Shown in pieces: positions 1-7,818 of a stretch of DNA of 64,000 nucleotides. Every line of letters starts with the position of its first letter. Position 1 is the stretch's first letter. Under the pieces are notes generated by a model, which was not told the origin of the DNA, did not search any database, and was given only the letters and a program-made list of their open reading frames with translations. The translations under genes and the position numbers were made by a program. The DNA is from Celeribacter sp. HF31 (lineage in GTDB: Bacteria > Pseudomonadota > Alphaproteobacteria > Rhodobacterales > Rhodobacteraceae). Location of the stretch: the NCBI RefSeq assembly GCF_011806455.1, contig NZ_JAATOT010000008.1, forward strand, positions 124,001 to 188,000, read 5' to 3'.

Positions 1-19
1 CTTAGGGCGGCACACAGGC

Positions 20-1225
20 ATGATCAGGCGGTGGAGCAAACCACCCGTCGAGGAACAGGAACAGCCTCGCGGGTTTGATGACTTCGAGTTGCGGCTCGGA
101 GATGTCATGCGTGGTGAACGTGCGACCATCGGAAAATCGCTTTTGGACGTCCAGCGCGAGCTGAAGATCAAGGCGACTTACATTGCCGCCATTGAGAATG
201 CCGACCCCTCCGTGTTCGAGACCCAGGGCTTTATCGCCGGTTACGTGCGCTCCTATGCGCGCTATCTCGATCTCGATCCCGATTGGGCCTTCGCGCGTTT
301 TTGTCAGGAAAGCGGATTTGCCGTCGCGCACGGCATGTCGCCACAGGCCTCGACCAAACGCAGCCCCGCGACCGCGCAAAAACAATCCCCTGTCAAAGAT
401 CCCTTTGCCGATCCGAACGCCACTTTCGTGCCGCGCGGCCAAGGGTTTATGGCCCGTATCGAACCTGGCGCGCTCGGGTCCACCGCGGTGCTTCTCGCGC
501 TTTTGGGCGTGATCGGATATGGCGGCTGGTCGGTGTTGCAAGAGGTGCAAAAGGTCAAGCTGGCGCCGGTCGATCAGACCCCCGGCATGATCTCCGAAGT
601 TGCGCCGCTCGATGCCGAGACCACCACGATGGCGTCTTTGGACGAGAGCGTCGGCCTCGCCACGCCCTCCGCCGAAGCGCTGGATCGCCTCTATCGTCCG
701 CAGGCTTTGGACGTGCCGGTTTTGGTGCCGCGCGATGGTCCGATTGCCACGCTCGATCCGCGCACCGTCGGCGCCTTGACGGCGGAAAGCCAGGCCGAAG
801 AGCGCGAAGATATTCTGAACGACATGTCCAATCTGATTGCCCAAGCGGCGCTCTCGGAAGATGGCGACTCGCCGATTCAGGTCACCGCAGAGGGTGCGCC
901 GGAACTGGCCATCGTCGCCGTGCTGCCGTCCTGGGTCCGGGTTCAGGCCGCCGATGGTTCTGTCTTGTTCGAGAAGATTCTCGACGCGGGCGAACGCTAC
1001 GTCGTGCCCGCCATGGACAAGGCGCCCCTGTTGCGCACTGGCAATGGTGGCGGCGTCTATTTCGCGGTGAACGGTCAGGCTTACGGCCCGGTCGGGTCCT
1101 CCGGCTCTGTCGTCAAAAACGTCGCGCTCTCTGTCGCTGACGTCTCTGACGTGTTCACCCCGGTCGATCTGGCGGCGAACACTTCGGTCGCGGAAATGTT
1201 CCGCGTCGCGGAAAACGCCGAATAA
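20..1225 (+). CDS. RodZ-like HTH / DUF4115 membrane protein
   Basis: 401-residue single-pass membrane protein. An N-terminal Cro/C1-type helix-turn-helix (about residues 25-95, with LLDVQRELKI followed by YIAAIE) precedes a Pro/Ser/Lys linker, one transmembrane helix at about 151-173 and a periplasmic part whose last ~90 residues look like the RodZ C-terminal domain (WVRVQAADGSVLFEKIL). In the RodZ family the cytoplasmic HTH domain contacts MreB and supports rod shape; applying that role here is inference. The next gene is ispG, a pairing common in alphaproteobacteria. The ATG at 20 leaves little upstream sequence in the window, so promoter and any upstream operon partner cannot be judged. 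Confidence 0.85.
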   Translation: MIRRWSKPPVEEQEQPRGFDDFELRLGDVMRGERATIGKSLLDVQRELKIKATYIAAIENADPSVFETQGFIAGYVRSYARYLDLDPDWAFARFCQESGFAVAHGMSPQASTKRSPATAQKQSPVKDPFADPNATFVPRGQGFMARIEPGALGSTAVLLALLGVIGYGGWSVLQEVQKVKLAPVDQTPGMISEVAPLDAETTTMASLDESVGLATPSAEALDRLYRPQALDVPVLVPRDGPIATLDPRTVGALTAESQAEEREDILNDMSNLIAQAALSEDGDSPIQVTAEGAPELAIVAVLPSWVRVQAADGSVLFEKILDAGERYVVPAMDKAPLLRTGNGGGVYFAVNGQAYGPVGSSGSVVKNVALSVADVSDVFTPVDLAANTSVAEMFRVAENAE

Positions 1226-1347
1226 GCCACGCTGTATAATCCAAAGCCAAGAGGTCGCAGGTCGGCAATCGGGTCAGACCGCTTGCCCCTCGCGCCCCTT
1301 AGGCCTATCTAGGGCAGGACCCCGTGTTTCGCACCAAAGAGGCTCTC

Positions 1348-2475
1348 ATGTCCCACAATCCCATCCGTCCCTGGCGCAACATCGACCGTCGTGTGAGCCG
1401 CAAGATTTGGGTCGGGAATGTGCCCGTGGGCGGCGATGCGCCGATTTCCGTGCAGACGATGACCAACACACTGACCCATGACGTCAAAGCCACGCTGGAT
1501 CAGATCATCCGCGCTGCCGAGGCCGGAGCTGACATCGTGCGGGTTTCCGTGCCGGACAAGGAAAGCTCTGCGGCCCTGAAAGAAATCTGCCGCGAAAGCC
1601 CGGTGCCGATCGTCGCTGACATCCATTTCCACTACATGCGTGGCATCGAGGCTGCAGAGGCCGGTGCGGCGTGTCTTCGTATCAACCCCGGCAACATCGG
1701 CGATGAGGCGCGGGTCAAAGAGGTGCTGAAAGCCGCGCGCGACCACAATTGCTCGATCCGCATCGGCGTGAACGCAGGCTCTTTGGAAAAGCATCTCCTT
1801 GAAAAATATGGCGAACCATGCCCCGACGCGATGGTCGAGAGCGGCATGGATCACATCAAAATCCTCGAAGATAACGACTTCCACAATTTCAAAATCTCGG
1901 TGAAAGCCTCCGACGTCTTCATGGCCTCCGCCGCGTATCAGCAACTGGCGGAGGCCACCGACGCGCCTATTCACCTCGGCATCACCGAGGCGGGCGGGCT
2001 GATGTCCGGGACGATCAAATCCTCCATCGGTCTGGGCCAGCTTTTGTGGATGGGCATTGGCGACACGCTGCGTGTGTCTCTCTCCGCCGATCCGGTCGAA
2101 GAGGTCAAGGTCGGCTATGAAATCCTGAAATCCCTCGGCCTGCGCCACCGTGGTGTGAATATCATTTCCTGTCCGTCCTGCGCGCGTCAGGGCTTTGATG
2201 TGATCAAAACCGTGGAGGAATTGGAGAAACGCCTTGAGCATATCAAGACGCCGATGAGCCTCTCAATCATTGGATGCGTGGTGAATGGACCGGGCGAGGC
2301 GCTTATGACCGATGTCGGCTGGACCGGGGGCGGGGCAGGTCACGGCATGGTCTATCTGGGTGGCAAACAGGACCATAAAATGTCAAATGACCACATGGTC
2401 GAGCACATCGTCGAACAGGTCGAAAAGAAAGCCGCCGAGATCGAGGCCGCCGCCGCTCAGGATGCCGCGGAATAA
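1348..2475 (+). CDS. ispG: 4-hydroxy-3-methylbut-2-enyl diphosphate synthase IspG (GcpE)
   Basis: 375 residues. Catalyses the penultimate step of the MEP isoprenoid pathway, reducing methylerythritol cyclodiphosphate to HMBPP with a [4Fe-4S] cluster. Sequence signs are the N-terminal core MTNTLTHDV and IVRVSVPD, the barrel motif GNIG, and the three cluster cysteines C275 and C278 (CPSC) and C310 ([10 protein letters not shown]). The ATG at 1348 is chosen over the upstream in-frame GTG at 1324 because AGAGG sits at about 1337 and the protein then begins [11 protein letters not shown], typical of the family. It ends in an Ala/Glu-rich tail. The gene is followed by two large hairpins and a bidirectional terminator shared with the converging dsbA-like gene. 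Confidence 0.96.
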   Translation: MSHNPIRPWRNIDRRVSRKIWVGNVPVGGDAPISVQTMTNTLTHDVKATLDQIIRAAEAGADIVRVSVPDKESSAALKEICRESPVPIVADIHFHYMRGIEAAEAGAACLRINPGNIGDEARVKEVLKAARDHNCSIRIGVNAGSLEKHLLEKYGEPCPDAMVESGMDHIKILEDNDFHNFKISVKASDVFMASAAYQQLAEATDAPIHLGITEAGGLMSGTIKSSIGLGQLLWMGIGDTLRVSLSADPVEEVKVGYEILKSLGLRHRGVNIISCPSCARQGFDVIKTVEELEKRLEHIKTPMSLSIIGCVVNGPGEALMTDVGWTGGGAGHGMVYLGGKQDHKMSNDHMVEHIVEQVEKKAAEIEAAAAQDAAE

Positions 2476-2508
2476 CGCTTCCGCGATATGCGTTTCCTTT
2501 GTTGCCTC

Positions 2509-2551
2509 AACGTTTTTCACTGAATCTGCCACAGATTGAGTGAAAAACGTT
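2509..2551. repeat. Long inverted repeat downstream of ispG
   Basis: Twenty-base arms (2509-2528 and 2532-2551) separated by CCA; only one of 20 positions fails to pair. The left arm starts AACGTTTTTCACT and the right arm ends AGTGAAAAACGTT. It lies in AT-rich non-coding DNA just after ispG, 80 bp before a separate terminator. It could be a first terminator, an mRNA 3'-end stabiliser or a REP-like element; the sequence alone does not decide. Confidence 0.8.
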
Positions 2552-2574
2552 ACTACATCTATTCGGTGCTGCGA

Positions 2575-2613
2575 CGCTTCTCAAAATTGAGTGCCTCAAG
2601 TTTTTGAGAAACG
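2575..2613. repeat. Second hairpin-forming inverted repeat after ispG
   Basis: TTCTCAAAATTGAG (2578-2591) pairs with CTCAAGTTTTTGAGAA (2595-2610) with a two-base bulge and a three-base loop, and two more pairs close the base at 2575-2576/2612-2613. It lies between the longer inverted repeat and the terminator, giving three successive hairpins in 150 bp. Confidence 0.7.
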
Positions 2614-2631
2614 CTTTAAATACTCAATAGA

Positions 2632-2656
2632 AAACCCCGCCCAAAAGGCGGGGTTT
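2632..2656. terminator. Bidirectional terminator between ispG and the DsbA-family gene
   Basis: AAACCCCGCC, loop CAAAA, GGCGGGGTTT: a perfect 10-bp stem. Read on the minus strand it runs into TTTT; read on the plus strand into TTT. It sits between two converging genes. Confidence 0.85.
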
Positions 2657-2682
2657 GTCATGTCAGGATATGAAATCTCTGC

Positions 2683-3465
2683 TCAGCGGTTCGCGCGTAC
2701 TTCGGCGACGATCTCGACCATGCCGTCATAGGGCACATAACCGCGCAGCATCTGGTCGCCCAAGATGAACCCCGGCGTGCCGGTGATCTGCAATTCCTGC
2801 GCCAGCTGATGGTTCAGCGCCAGGATCGCGGTGACCTCATCGCTCTCCATCTCCGCCACCACCGCATCGGCGTCGATCTCAAGCCCGTTGGCCAGACGGC
2901 GCAGCATGCCTTCGGACACATCGCCACGGGCCTGCATCAACTCATCGTGCAGCTTGAGATAGGCCTCATTTCCCGCCACAAGTTTCGTCGCCACGGCAAA
3001 ACGAGACGCCAGAACGGAAGCCTCGCCCAGAATCGGGAATTCCTTGACGATCAGTTTGATATTGCCGTCTTTTTCCAACAAAGCCTGCACGTCCGGGTAG
3101 GCTTTCTTGCAATAGCCACAGCGGTAATCGGAGAATTCCACCAGAACGATATCGCCATCCGGATTGCCGTAAACCGCGTCGTTTTCATCGTTGTAGATCA
3201 CTTCGGAATAGGCGGCGATCAGATCGGCGTCATTGGCGACCTGGGCCTCGGCCTGGCGCTGTTGATAGACCTCATAGGCCTCTTCCATGATCACCTCGGG
3301 GTTTTCCATGATGAACGCCCGGACCTCGGCGCGAAACGCCTCGCGTTCGGCGTCCGACATGTCGGTGATGTCAAAGGCCTGCGCGGCCAGCGAGGTGGTC
3401 GCGGTCAAAAGGGCGGCGGCCCCAAAACGCGTAACAGGGCACGCGAAGGCTTTGGCAAAATTCAT
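2683..3465 (-). CDS. DsbA/Com1/ScsC-type periplasmic thiol oxidoreductase
   Basis: 260 residues with an N-terminal signal peptide (cleavage probably after the AQA near residue 30), a helical N-terminal region (about 35-90, containing NPEVIMEEAYEVYQQRQ) like the oligomerisation arm of ScsC/Com1 proteins, then a thioredoxin-fold DsbA domain. The redox motif is CGYC (C116, C119) after FSDYR, and the cis-proline loop is GTPGF near 231. Relatives form or isomerise disulfides in periplasmic proteins. The arm hints at an oligomeric isomerase rather than a monomeric oxidase, which is inference. It converges on ispG and is separated from the plus-strand aminotransferase by about 200 bp. Confidence 0.88.
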   Translation of the reverse strand: MNFAKAFACPVTRFGAAALLTATTSLAAQAFDITDMSDAEREAFRAEVRAFIMENPEVIMEEAYEVYQQRQAEAQVANDADLIAAYSEVIYNDENDAVYGNPDGDIVLVEFSDYRCGYCKKAYPDVQALLEKDGNIKLIVKEFPILGEASVLASRFAVATKLVAGNEAYLKLHDELMQARGDVSEGMLRRLANGLEIDADAVVAEMESDEVTAILALNHQLAQELQITGTPGFILGDQMLRGYVPYDGMVEIVAEVRANR

Positions 3466-3673
3466 CGGGTCTCTCTCCGTCTCAAATCTGGTCCACCGCG
3501 TGTATCACATCTTTGTGCCAGAGCCACCCAACAGTTGCGTGACCCAAAGCCGCAGTGCCCAAAATGCTGCCCCGAATATTGCGCCTTGGCACATTATGCA
3601 CCCCCTGCGCCACATTGCATTTTCTGCGTCTCGCTGGCATGGGAGGGCAGACTTAAAGAATAGGAGCCTCCCC

Positions 3674-4813
3674 ATGAAAACCTCGAAACGATCCGTGGTC
3701 GATCCCTTCATCGTGATGGATGTCATGGAGGCGGCCCGGGCGGCGGAGGAGGCGGGGCGGCACATCATCCATATGGAGGTCGGTCAGCCCTCGACGGGGG
3801 CGCCTGAGAAGGCCCGCGCGCGGGTGGAACAGGCGATGGAGGCCGATCCTTTGGGCTATACGGTCGCGCTCGGCCTGCCGGAGCTGCGCAAAGGCATCGC
3901 GGCGCTGTATAAGGATTGGTACGGCGTCGATCTCGATTGGCAGCGCGTGGTGATCACGCCTGGCTCTTCGGGCGCCTTCATTCTCGCTTTTACCGCGCTC
4001 TTCGATGCGGGCGCCAAAGTGGGCATGGGCGAGCCGGGCTACCCGTCCTATCGCCAAATCCTGAGCGGCTTGGACATCACCCCCGTGGGCTTGCCGACCA
4101 AGTTGGAGAACCGCTTGCAACCCGTGCCCTCCGATATTCCTGACGGTCTGGATGGCTTGATCGTGGCCTCCCCCGGAAATCCCTCCGGCACCATGCTGGA
4201 TCATGAGGCCATGGGTGCACTGATCAAAACCTGTCAGGACAAGGGCATCGCCTTTATCTCCGACGAGATTTACCACGGCATTCAATATGAGGGCCGGGCA
4301 GTGACCGCGCTGGAGCTGTCGGATGATGTCTATGTCATCAATTCGTTTTCGAAATTCTTCTCCATGACCGGCTGGCGCATCGGCTGGATGGTGGTGCCCG
4401 AAGATCATGTCCGGGTGATCGAACGCATCGCGCAGAACTTTTTCCTCTGCCCGCCGCATGCCTCGCAGGTCGCGGCTTTGGGCGCATTGGAGGCCCGGCA
4501 GGAGTGTCAGGAAATGGTCGATGTCTATGCCGAGAACCGTCGTCTCATGCTCGAAGAGCTGCCGAAGATCGGCTTTGACAAGATCGCGCCGCCGGACGGG
4601 GCGTTTTACATCTACGCCGATGTTTCCGAGCACACCGACGACAGCAAGGCGTTTTGCGACGAAATCCTCGCCGAAGCGGGTGTCGCCGTGACGCCGGGAC
4701 TGGATTTCGATCCTGTGCGCGGCGCGCAGACCCTGCGGTTTTCCTACGCGCGCTCGACCGAGGACATCTGCGAAGGCCTGACCCGGCTCAAATCCTTTAT
4801 GGCCAATCGGTAA
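3674..4813 (+). CDS. Class I/II PLP-dependent aminotransferase
   Basis: 379 residues, fold type I. Visible motifs: IIHMEVGQPSTGAP near the N-terminus, YTVALGLPELRKGIA, the GSSGAF cofactor loop, ASPGNPSGTM, SDEIYHGI and the Schiff-base lysine region NSFSKFFSMTGWRIGW. These fit the aspartate/aromatic aminotransferase superfamily; the amino-acid specificity cannot be read. The open frame extends upstream to 3287, but that part is antisense to the DsbA-family gene, and the ATG at 3674 has AGGAG at 3663, so the shorter form is used. The next gene (amidase) is on the same strand 106 bp downstream with no clear terminator between. Confidence 0.92.
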   Translation: MKTSKRSVVDPFIVMDVMEAARAAEEAGRHIIHMEVGQPSTGAPEKARARVEQAMEADPLGYTVALGLPELRKGIAALYKDWYGVDLDWQRVVITPGSSGAFILAFTALFDAGAKVGMGEPGYPSYRQILSGLDITPVGLPTKLENRLQPVPSDIPDGLDGLIVASPGNPSGTMLDHEAMGALIKTCQDKGIAFISDEIYHGIQYEGRAVTALELSDDVYVINSFSKFFSMTGWRIGWMVVPEDHVRVIERIAQNFFLCPPHASQVAALGALEARQECQEMVDVYAENRRLMLEELPKIGFDKIAPPDGAFYIYADVSEHTDDSKAFCDEILAEAGVAVTPGLDFDPVRGAQTLRFSYARSTEDICEGLTRLKSFMANR

Positions 4814-4919
4814 CGTGTCAGGGCACACACCTGTGTCACGCTTTGGTCAGGGCGGCGTTCTCCCATAGGCAAAGCGCGTCGGGCAGGGTAGGTTTCGGCG
4901 AAATGTTTTTGAGGATGTC

Positions 4920-6161
4920 ATGGTCAAGCTTTTCAAACCGCTGGTTTTCGCCGCTCTTCTCGGGCTCTCTTCGGGCCTGTCTGTCGGTGGATCCGCTTTT
5001 GCCCAGAGCGGTCTGACGGCGCTCGCCCGCGCCGACAGCAGCGCGTCGGCGCTCGTGGATCAGGGCGAGCGTGTCGAAATGATGCTACGGCTGAGCCAGC
5101 CGGTGCCATTTCGTATTTTCACCCTCGATGACCCGCGCCGCATGGTCATCGATTTCGCCGAGGTCGATTGGACCGGATTTGACACGGAGGACTTCGACAC
5201 CGCCGAGGGCATCACCGGCCTGCGGGTGGGCGGGTTCGTTCCCGGCTGGTCGCGGATGGTGTTGGATTTGGCCGAACCTTTCCGGCTGGTCCATGCCCAG
5301 ATGTCGCGCGACGACAAGGGGGCGGTCCTGACTTTGACGCTCGATCCCACGGCTTCGGACGAATTTGCCTTGGGGGCCGGAACGCCACCCGATGCGCAGC
5401 TTGTGCGCCCCTCCACGGACGACGCGCCCAAAGCCGCGCCCGCGCGCAAATTGGGCGACGGTCCACTGCGCGTGGTGCTCGATCCCGGTCATGGCGGCAT
5501 CGATCCCGGCGCGGAACGGGACGGGATACAGGAAAAGGCCCTGACCCTGACATTCGCCCGCGAATTGCAGGATGTGCTCAATCGTGCGGGCGGGTTCGAG
5601 GTCACTCTGACCCGCGCCGAAGACCTTTTCGTGCCGTTGGAAACCCGTCTGACGCTGGCGCGCGCGGCCGGTGCCGATGTGTTCCTCTCGATCCACGCCG
5701 ATGCGATTGCCGAGGGCCGGGCCGAAGGGGCGACGATCTACACTTTGGCGGCACGCGCCTCGGATGCGGCGTCGCAAAAGCTCGCGGAGCGCCATGATCG
5801 GTCGGATTTGCTGTCTGGGGTCGATCTCACGGGGCAGGATGATGTGATCGCGACCGTGCTCATGGACATGGCCCGCACGGAAACCACGCCGCGCACGGAT
5901 CGTCTGGCGGATGCTTTGGTGGCACAGCTCGACGAAAGCGTCGGCATGCACAAACGTCCGCGTCTGGAGGCCGGGTTTTCGGTCCTCAAAGCGCCCGATA
6001 TGCCCTCTGTCCTGATCGAATTGGGCTTCCTGTCCTCGGCCAAGGACCGTGCGAAGCTTGCCGATCCGGCCTGGCGGACCAAAGCCGCCTGGGCGATCCG
6101 CGATGCTTTGTCGGCCTGGGAAGACCAGGAAATTGCGCTTCAGGACAAGCTCAGGAAGTGA
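4920..6161 (+). CDS. amiC: N-acetylmuramoyl-L-alanine amidase (AmiC-like, AMIN + Amidase_3)
   Basis: 413 residues. A Sec signal peptide (to about residue 29, ending SAFAQ) is followed by an AMIN-type peptidoglycan/divisome-targeting domain (about 45-135) and an Amidase_3 zinc hydrolase domain starting near 180 with VVLDPGHGGIDPGAE, SIHADAI and the closing ELGFLSS. Such enzymes cut the amide between MurNAc and the stem peptide during cell separation. In many Rhodobacterales it directly precedes the PBP1A gene and prfB; here two minus-strand genes lie between. Confidence 0.93.
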   Translation: MVKLFKPLVFAALLGLSSGLSVGGSAFAQSGLTALARADSSASALVDQGERVEMMLRLSQPVPFRIFTLDDPRRMVIDFAEVDWTGFDTEDFDTAEGITGLRVGGFVPGWSRMVLDLAEPFRLVHAQMSRDDKGAVLTLTLDPTASDEFALGAGTPPDAQLVRPSTDDAPKAAPARKLGDGPLRVVLDPGHGGIDPGAERDGIQEKALTLTFARELQDVLNRAGGFEVTLTRAEDLFVPLETRLTLARAAGADVFLSIHADAIAEGRAEGATIYTLAARASDAASQKLAERHDRSDLLSGVDLTGQDDVIATVLMDMARTETTPRTDRLADALVAQLDESVGMHKRPRLEAGFSVLKAPDMPSVLIELGFLSSAKDRAKLADPAWRTKAAWAIRDALSAWEDQEIALQDKLRK

Positions 6162-6187
6162 GGGCGGCCATGTTCGCTGGCCACCCT
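6161..6187. terminator. Terminator-like hairpin between converging amiC and zinT
   Basis: AGGGCGGCCA and TGGCCACCCT pair at nine of ten positions around a seven-base loop. There is no long T-run, so it may act as a bidirectional 3'-end structure rather than a strict intrinsic terminator. Confidence 0.5.
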
Positions 6188-6197
6188 CCAAAAGCGC

Positions 6198-6857
6198 TTA
6201 ATGCGCCATCATATCCGCAGCGATCTGATCTGCCGTCAGATCGACCGGGAAATAGGTCGGCCAATTGCTCAGCTCTTCGAGCACGGCGGCGCGGTCATTG
6301 CCCCAATAGAGGTGGTAGTGATCGGCTTTCGACGGGAAGATGCGGTGATCGCTGAACTGGATGAACTGCGGGGCCGCGTCATCGCCGGAGACTTTTTCGA
6401 AGATAAAGCGCACGCCACGGTTGCCGCGTGAATAGGTCAGAACCTCATAGCCATCGTCTTCATATTCGCCAGAGATTGCGCCGCCGGCTTGATGGAAGGT
6501 GACGGTGCTGCCCTCGATCTCGATCCGGTCCACGTCGGTGGCATAGCCAGTGGTGTAATAGGCGGTGTAGTCTTCGACGGATTTGTCGCCATGTTCGGCC
6601 TTGTGCTCCATCACCGCGTCCAGTTTGCCTTCGGTCAAAAGCGGGTAGACGGATTGCCAGTCGCCGGCCCAGTCGGAAAGCGGGCGCGGGGCGATTTGGC
6701 TGTCTTCGAAATAGCCGTCGTAGATTTTGTCGTCTTGGGCATGGTCGTGTGCGTGCTCTTCGGCATGATCGTGATCATGAGACTCGGCTTGCGTCTGAGC
6801 CGTAAAGCTCAGCGTGGCGGCGAGTGCGGTCGCGAGGGCGAGAGATGTTTTCTGCAT
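6198..6857 (-). CDS. zinT: ZinT-family periplasmic zinc-binding protein
   Basis: 219 residues. The ATG at 6857 is chosen over the in-frame start at 6902 because it has AAGGAAAG upstream and opens directly into a signal peptide (MQKTSLALATALAATLSFTA). The mature N-terminus is a His/Asp-rich zinc-loading segment (SHDHDHAEEHAHDHAQDD), followed by the ZinT/YodA lipocalin-like domain (IAPRPLSDWAGDWQSVYPLL, and near the end FIQFSDHRIFPSKADHYHLYWG). ZinT proteins hold zinc in the periplasm and pass it to ZnuA. A strong Zur-type palindrome lies 53 bp upstream, fitting expression under zinc starvation. No znuABC is present in the window. Confidence 0.93.
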   Translation of the reverse strand: MQKTSLALATALAATLSFTAQTQAESHDHDHAEEHAHDHAQDDKIYDGYFEDSQIAPRPLSDWAGDWQSVYPLLTEGKLDAVMEHKAEHGDKSVEDYTAYYTTGYATDVDRIEIEGSTVTFHQAGGAISGEYEDDGYEVLTYSRGNRGVRFIFEKVSGDDAAPQFIQFSDHRIFPSKADHYHLYWGNDRAAVLEELSNWPTYFPVDLTADQIAADMMAH

Positions 6858-6910
6858 CCGGGTCTTTCCTTGTTGTTCCGTCCTGTGGATCTGTGATCTC
6901 ACGTGGCGAC

Positions 6911-6928
6911 GTTATGAAATAACATAAC
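6911..6928 (-). promoter_or_regulatory. Zur-type operator upstream of zinT
   Basis: GTTATGAAATAACATAAC: perfect 6-bp arms GTTATG/CATAAC around a six-base AT centre. This matches the form of Zur boxes in proteobacteria and sits at a promoter-proximal position before zinT. Confidence 0.75.
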
Positions 6929-7006
6929 AACACGGACTTAGGAAAATGACGCCGGATTGGCAAGCGTCAAAAATTTTGGAAACACATCGCCTCAGGGGAG
7001 GCCGAT

Positions 7007-7615
7007 TCACCCGCTCTTGCGCGCCAACCACACGGAATGCCCGGTGCAGCCGGGGTCCTCAGGCGTGAAAGCGATCACCTCCATGCCCTCATTTGCCATC
7101 AACTGACGATATTCTTCGGGCGAAAGCGAGGCGTGATAGACCGTCTCATGCTCGACATTGCCAATGGCTTCACCGGCGTCAGGGCCGGAGGTGAAGAGCA
7201 AAACGCCACGCGGCGCGAGGTGTTTGGCGAATGTCGCAAACATCGCCCGCTGATCCTCGGCGGTGAGATGGAAAAAGCTGTCCCAGGCCACGACCGCATC
7301 GAAGGTCTCGCCCAGATCGAGACCGCGCATGTCGGCGCGGATGGCCCGCGCGCGGGGCAGGTTCTGTTGAAACAGCGCGACCATGGCCGCCGCGCCATCG
7401 ACTCCCGTCACTTCGCAGCGCCGGTCATAAAGATACTGCGCAATCGGTCGACCCGACCCACACCCCAGATCAAGCACATGGCGCTTGCCCTCGGTCTGCG
7501 GCGTATAGCCCAGCATCCGGTCAAGCCAGGGGCGCTCGAACAGGGTTTTGGACCGCGCGATGTCGAAGGCGCGGGCCTGGCGTTCATAGGTCGGAAGGAT
7601 ATCTTCGGGTCTCAT
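7007..7615 (-). CDS. Class I SAM-dependent methyltransferase
   Basis: 202 residues. The SAM-binding motif I is HVLDLGCGSGRPIAQYL, followed by the acidic motif II EVTGVDGAAAMVALF, a motif near ADMRGLDLGETFDAVVAWDSFFHL and a typical Methyltransf_11/25 C-terminal sheet. The substrate cannot be read from the sequence. It is transcribed away from PBP1A, with a 203-bp divergent intergenic region that must hold both promoters, and lies with zinT as an opposite-strand insertion into the amidase-PBP1A-prfB block. Confidence 0.85.
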   Translation of the reverse strand: MRPEDILPTYERQARAFDIARSKTLFERPWLDRMLGYTPQTEGKRHVLDLGCGSGRPIAQYLYDRRCEVTGVDGAAAMVALFQQNLPRARAIRADMRGLDLGETFDAVVAWDSFFHLTAEDQRAMFATFAKHLAPRGVLLFTSGPDAGEAIGNVEHETVYHASLSPEEYRQLMANEGMEVIAFTPEDPGCTGHSVWLARKSG

Positions 7616-7818
7616 GCCTCGCAGATAGGCGCGACGCGGGCGCAGGGCAAGCGGCTCTGTTCACATCCACCTCACGAGCGGCGCCTTTCTGCTCACATTT
7701 GCGCGCGAAGGGGCCGGGGATGTTTTGACCACGGCGCCCGCGCTGTATAAGGAGAGGCAAACCCGGGCGGTTCCGATGCGAGTCAGCGCGGGTGTTGTGG
7801 TGTGGGAAAGGCTCTTCA

